A program made the position numbers and the translations under genes. Below the pieces are notes generated by a model. It was given only the letters and a program-made list of their open reading frames with translations, searched no databases and was not told the DNA's origin. A stretch of DNA of 45,532 nt from an uncultured Lachnospiraceae bacterium (lineage in GTDB: Bacteria; Bacillota; Clostridia; Lachnospirales; Lachnospiraceae), in NCBI GenBank assembly GCA_904420225.1, contig CAJFUP010000188.1:1-45532 (forward strand), read 5' to 3'. The stretch's first letter is position 1. Each line of letters starts with the position of its first letter. Positions 43,315 through 45,532 of this stretch are shown piece by piece.

Positions 43315-43343
43315 TTGACAAATGGTGTTTTGTCAGTTAAAAA
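43315..43343 (+). promoter_or_regulatory. Promoter with overlapping inverted repeat, two-component operon
   Basis: TTGACA (43315-43320) is followed after 17 bases by TAAAAA (43338-43343), a weak -10. A perfect inverted repeat TGACAAA (43316-43322) and TTTGTCA (43329-43335), with a six-base spacer, lies over the -35 and the spacer. It may be where the operon's own regulator binds. Confidence 0.55.
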
Positions 43344-43377
43344 GAAAGGGATAGGACAATGGAGAGGAGTTGAGAGC

Positions 43378-44058
43378 ATGAGGATTCTTGTTGCGGAAGA
43401 TGAAAAAGATTTGAATCGGCTCCTAAAAAAACGGCTGACAGAAGCCAATTACAGTGTGGATGCCTGTTTCAATGGCCGGGAAGTGTTGGAATATCTGGCC
43501 TGCGCCGAATATGACGCGCTGATTTTGGACATCATGATGCCTGGAATGAATGGACTGGAGGTTTTGAAAAAAATTCGCTCATGGGGAAATGGCGTTCCAG
43601 TGCTGTTTTTGACTGCCAGGGACAGTGTGGGAGATCGGGTCAACGGACTGGATCTGGGAGCGGACGACTATTTGGTGAAGCCGTTCGCCTTTGAGGAACT
43701 GCTGGCCAGGATTCGGGTAATGCTGAGGAAACCGGATACTGGAAAAACATCTGTTATCCGGGTGGGGGATATGGAAATCCGGCTGGATACCCAGCAGGTA
43801 TTTCGGGGCGGAAGGGAGATTTCCCTTTCGGGAAAGGAATTTTCCATCCTTCGCTATATGGCGCAGAATGTGGGAGTAGTGCTTTCCAGAGAAAAGCTGG
43901 AGCAGCATATTTGGAATTATGATTATACTGGGGGCTCCAATGTGATTGATGTATACATTCGATATCTGAGAAAAAAGCTGGATGAGCCCTTTGCGGAAAA
44001 ATTGATTCATACAGTGCGGGGAAGCGGTTATGTCCTGCGGGAGAGGAAAGAAGCGTGA
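43378..44058 (+). CDS. OmpR-family response regulator
   Basis: A 226-residue response regulator. The receiver domain begins MRILVAEDEKDL with the acidic pair, and has the phosphorylated Asp51 in LILDIMMPGMNG, Thr in FLTARD, and Lys in YLVKPF. The C-terminal winged helix (about 130-224) ends with NVIDVYIRYLRKKLDE and IHTVRGSGYVL. GAGGAG lies 8 bases before ATG 43378. The open frame to 43315 covers the promoter and is not used. The stop overlaps the GTG start of the kinase gene (GTGA). Confidence 0.95.
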   Translation: MRILVAEDEKDLNRLLKKRLTEANYSVDACFNGREVLEYLACAEYDALILDIMMPGMNGLEVLKKIRSWGNGVPVLFLTARDSVGDRVNGLDLGADDYLVKPFAFEELLARIRVMLRKPDTGKTSVIRVGDMEIRLDTQQVFRGGREISLSGKEFSILRYMAQNVGVVLSREKLEQHIWNYDYTGGSNVIDVYIRYLRKKLDEPFAEKLIHTVRGSGYVLRERKEA

Positions 44059-45419
44059 AAAAAAGAGGTAGGAAACTATCATTAAAGGCAAAACTGACCC
44101 TTCTTTATACTCTGCTGATGACGGCAGTAGTGGCGGTCGCTCTGGCGGTTTTGCTGTCCCTGAGCAATCAGGAAATGCTTTCCGGTGTCCAGGGAAAACT
44201 TCGGGAACGTGTGGCGCAGGCGCCGGATGAGGTGGAGTTTCGAAACGGAGATCTGCGGTTCGACTCGGATCTTTTGGAGCTGAAAGATAATGTCTATCTT
44301 TCTTTGTATCAAGCGGATGGAACGCTTTTATACGGAAAAATACCCTTTGGGTTTGATCAGACATCTATGTTTCAGGACGGAAACCTGTGGCGGACTGACG
44401 AAGGGGAAACGCATTTTTACGTCATGGATATGAGTTGTACTGTGGATGGATATGGGGATCTTCTGATCAGGGGTATTACATCGGTGACAGACGCAGAAGG
44501 GGCATTTCGCAGTACGCTGGGGGTAGCGATCGTCCTATTGCCCATGGTGGTGATCTTTGCCGCCGTTTTGGGATATTTCATGACAGGGCGAACCCTGGCG
44601 CCTGTGAAAAAGATCACGGATACAGTAAGGGATATCCGCAGCAAATCCGATTTTTCCCGCCGAATTCATTTGGGAGAGGGAAAGGATGAAATTTATACGC
44701 TGGCCGATACGTTTGATGGTCTGCTGGATCAGGTGGAGAGCAGTATTAAGCGGGAACAACAGTTTACGTCCGATGTTTCCCATGAACTGCGTACTCCCAT
44801 CGCTGTCATTTTGATGCAGTGTGACGCCATATTGGAACACCATTCCCTGGATAGGGAACTCTGCCAGGAAATTGATGTCATTGGGAAAAAGGCCCTATCC
44901 CTTTCCCGGATGATTTCCCAGCTGCTGATTTTATCCAGAGCCGATCAAGGCAGGGAAAAACTGGTAATGGAGAATCAAAATTTCAGCGAGTTGTTGGAGC
45001 TGTCCGTGGAGGAAATCAGAGAGCGGGCGGCAGAGAGGAAAATCACCATCTATGCGGACATTCAGCCGGACATTCGCAGAGAAGGCGATGAGACATTGCT
45101 GATTCGGATGTGGATGAATCTTTTGAATAATGCGGTGGCCTATGGGAAACAGGGCGGGCATATTTGGGTTCACCTCTCGCAAAGTGCCGATGCCGCTACA
45201 GCAGTGATCCGGGATGATGGGATCGGTATTGGAGAGGAGGACTTGCCTCGTATCTGGGATCGTTTTTATCAGGCAGATCCATCCAGAAGCAGCTCAGACA
45301 GTGCAGGGCTGGGCCTGTCCATGGTACAGTGGATCGTAAAAGTTCACGGCGGCACCATTCAGGTGGACAGTACTCTGGGGCAGGGAACGGTGTTTACGCT
45401 GTGCTTCCCAGATCACTGA
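44055..45419 (+). CDS. Membrane sensor histidine kinase
   Basis: A 454-residue kinase paired with the preceding regulator. Transmembrane helices lie at about 12-35 and 156-180 around an extracellular sensor of about 120 residues. A HAMP linker (about 180-232) and a HisKA domain follow, with His243 in FTSDVSHELRTPIAVI. The ATPase domain has NLLNNAVAYG (N box), DDGIGIGEEDLPRIWDRFY (G1) and SAGLGLSMVQWIVKVHGG (G2). The signal is not apparent; the family includes CusS-, QseC- and Ars-like kinases. The start is GTG 44055, overlapping the regulator's stop, with GAGAGGAAAG upstream. Confidence 0.94.
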   Translation: MKKRGRKLSLKAKLTLLYTLLMTAVVAVALAVLLSLSNQEMLSGVQGKLRERVAQAPDEVEFRNGDLRFDSDLLELKDNVYLSLYQADGTLLYGKIPFGFDQTSMFQDGNLWRTDEGETHFYVMDMSCTVDGYGDLLIRGITSVTDAEGAFRSTLGVAIVLLPMVVIFAAVLGYFMTGRTLAPVKKITDTVRDIRSKSDFSRRIHLGEGKDEIYTLADTFDGLLDQVESSIKREQQFTSDVSHELRTPIAVILMQCDAILEHHSLDRELCQEIDVIGKKALSLSRMISQLLILSRADQGREKLVMENQNFSELLELSVEEIRERAAERKITIYADIQPDIRREGDETLLIRMWMNLLNNAVAYGKQGGHIWVHLSQSADAATAVIRDDGIGIGEEDLPRIWDRFYQADPSRSSSDSAGLGLSMVQWIVKVHGGTIQVDSTLGQGTVFTLCFPDH

Positions 45420-45446
45420 AAATGCCGCTGTTATTCACATTACTTG

Positions 45447-45475
45447 TTGGAATAGATCGTAAAATCCTGTAAAAT
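45447..45475 (+). promoter_or_regulatory. Possible promoter of a gene past the window
   Basis: TTGGAA (45447-45452) and TAAAAT (45470-45475) have a 17-base spacer in the A+T-rich end of the window. No gene is seen in 45420-45532. Confidence 0.35.
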
Positions 45476-45532
45476 AAATGTTCCATTTTAATTTTCCTTT
45501 AATGTTTCTCCGATATATTTTAAGTGTCAAAA

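Noticed and set aside
1-45532. CRISPR array, tRNA or rRNA genes, insertion sequences, phage or integrase genes
   Set aside because: No regularly spaced repeats, cloverleaf sequences, transposase or integrase motifs were seen; nearly all of the window is filled by well-formed genes.

Overview
The window looks like a piece of a chromosome from a strictly fermentative, gut-type Clostridia, most likely Lachnospiraceae. This is an inference from gene content: an ATP-type PEP carboxykinase, a SufCBDSU iron-sulfur operon, pyruvate formate-lyase with its activase, Ktr-type potassium uptake, a YesM/YesN-type two-component system, and strong G-rich ribosome binding sites throughout. I see no rRNA, tRNA, CRISPR array, insertion sequence, phage gene or attachment site.

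Layout. (1) 1-718 is the 3' end of pckA, closed by a clear terminator. (2) 916-6192 encodes a very large secreted alginate-lyase-like polysaccharide lyase with four F5/8-type (CBM32-like) modules, followed by an unusually long terminator hairpin. (3) 6536-11560 is the sufCBDSU operon, with a consensus promoter that overlaps a perfect inverted repeat. (4) 11710-31397 is a carbohydrate-utilisation locus. It holds a giant GH2 enzyme, an SGNH esterase and a YesL protein on the + strand. A sensor kinase and an AraC-type response regulator (YesM/YesN-like) lie on the - strand. Then, on the + strand, come two ABC permeases, a lipoprotein binding protein, a two-domain GH105 protein, a GH28 enzyme and a GH94-type phosphorylase. 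(5) 31595-35908 is a transport block: a small membrane-anchored unknown protein, KtrB, KtrA, a PiT phosphate permease and its DUF47/PhoU-like partner. (6) 36113-39901 holds pyruvate kinase and a P-type ATPase. (7) 40180-43201 is pflB-pflA. (8) 43378-45419 is an OmpR-type two-component system.

How the glycan genes may work together (inference): the enzyme at 916 is the only glycan-degrading enzyme here with a signal peptide, so it would cut a uronic-acid-containing polymer outside the cell. The binding protein and permeases would import the oligosaccharides; no ATPase subunit is encoded here, so a shared one elsewhere is expected. The GH28, GH105, GH94, GH2 and SGNH proteins have no signal peptides and would finish the job in the cytoplasm, with the phosphorylase conserving energy as a sugar phosphate. 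YesM/YesN would sense the substrate and activate the divergent ABC operon; a perfect inverted repeat sits between the two promoters. The true substrate cannot be told from sequence alone. A glucuronan-like or rhamnogalacturonan-like polymer is the best guess.

The candidates for something undescribed are the GH105 fusion, the GH94 enzyme in a uronide locus, the giant GH2, the duplicated binding modules of the lyase, and a lysine in the usual PEGL ion-binding motif of the P-type ATPase.
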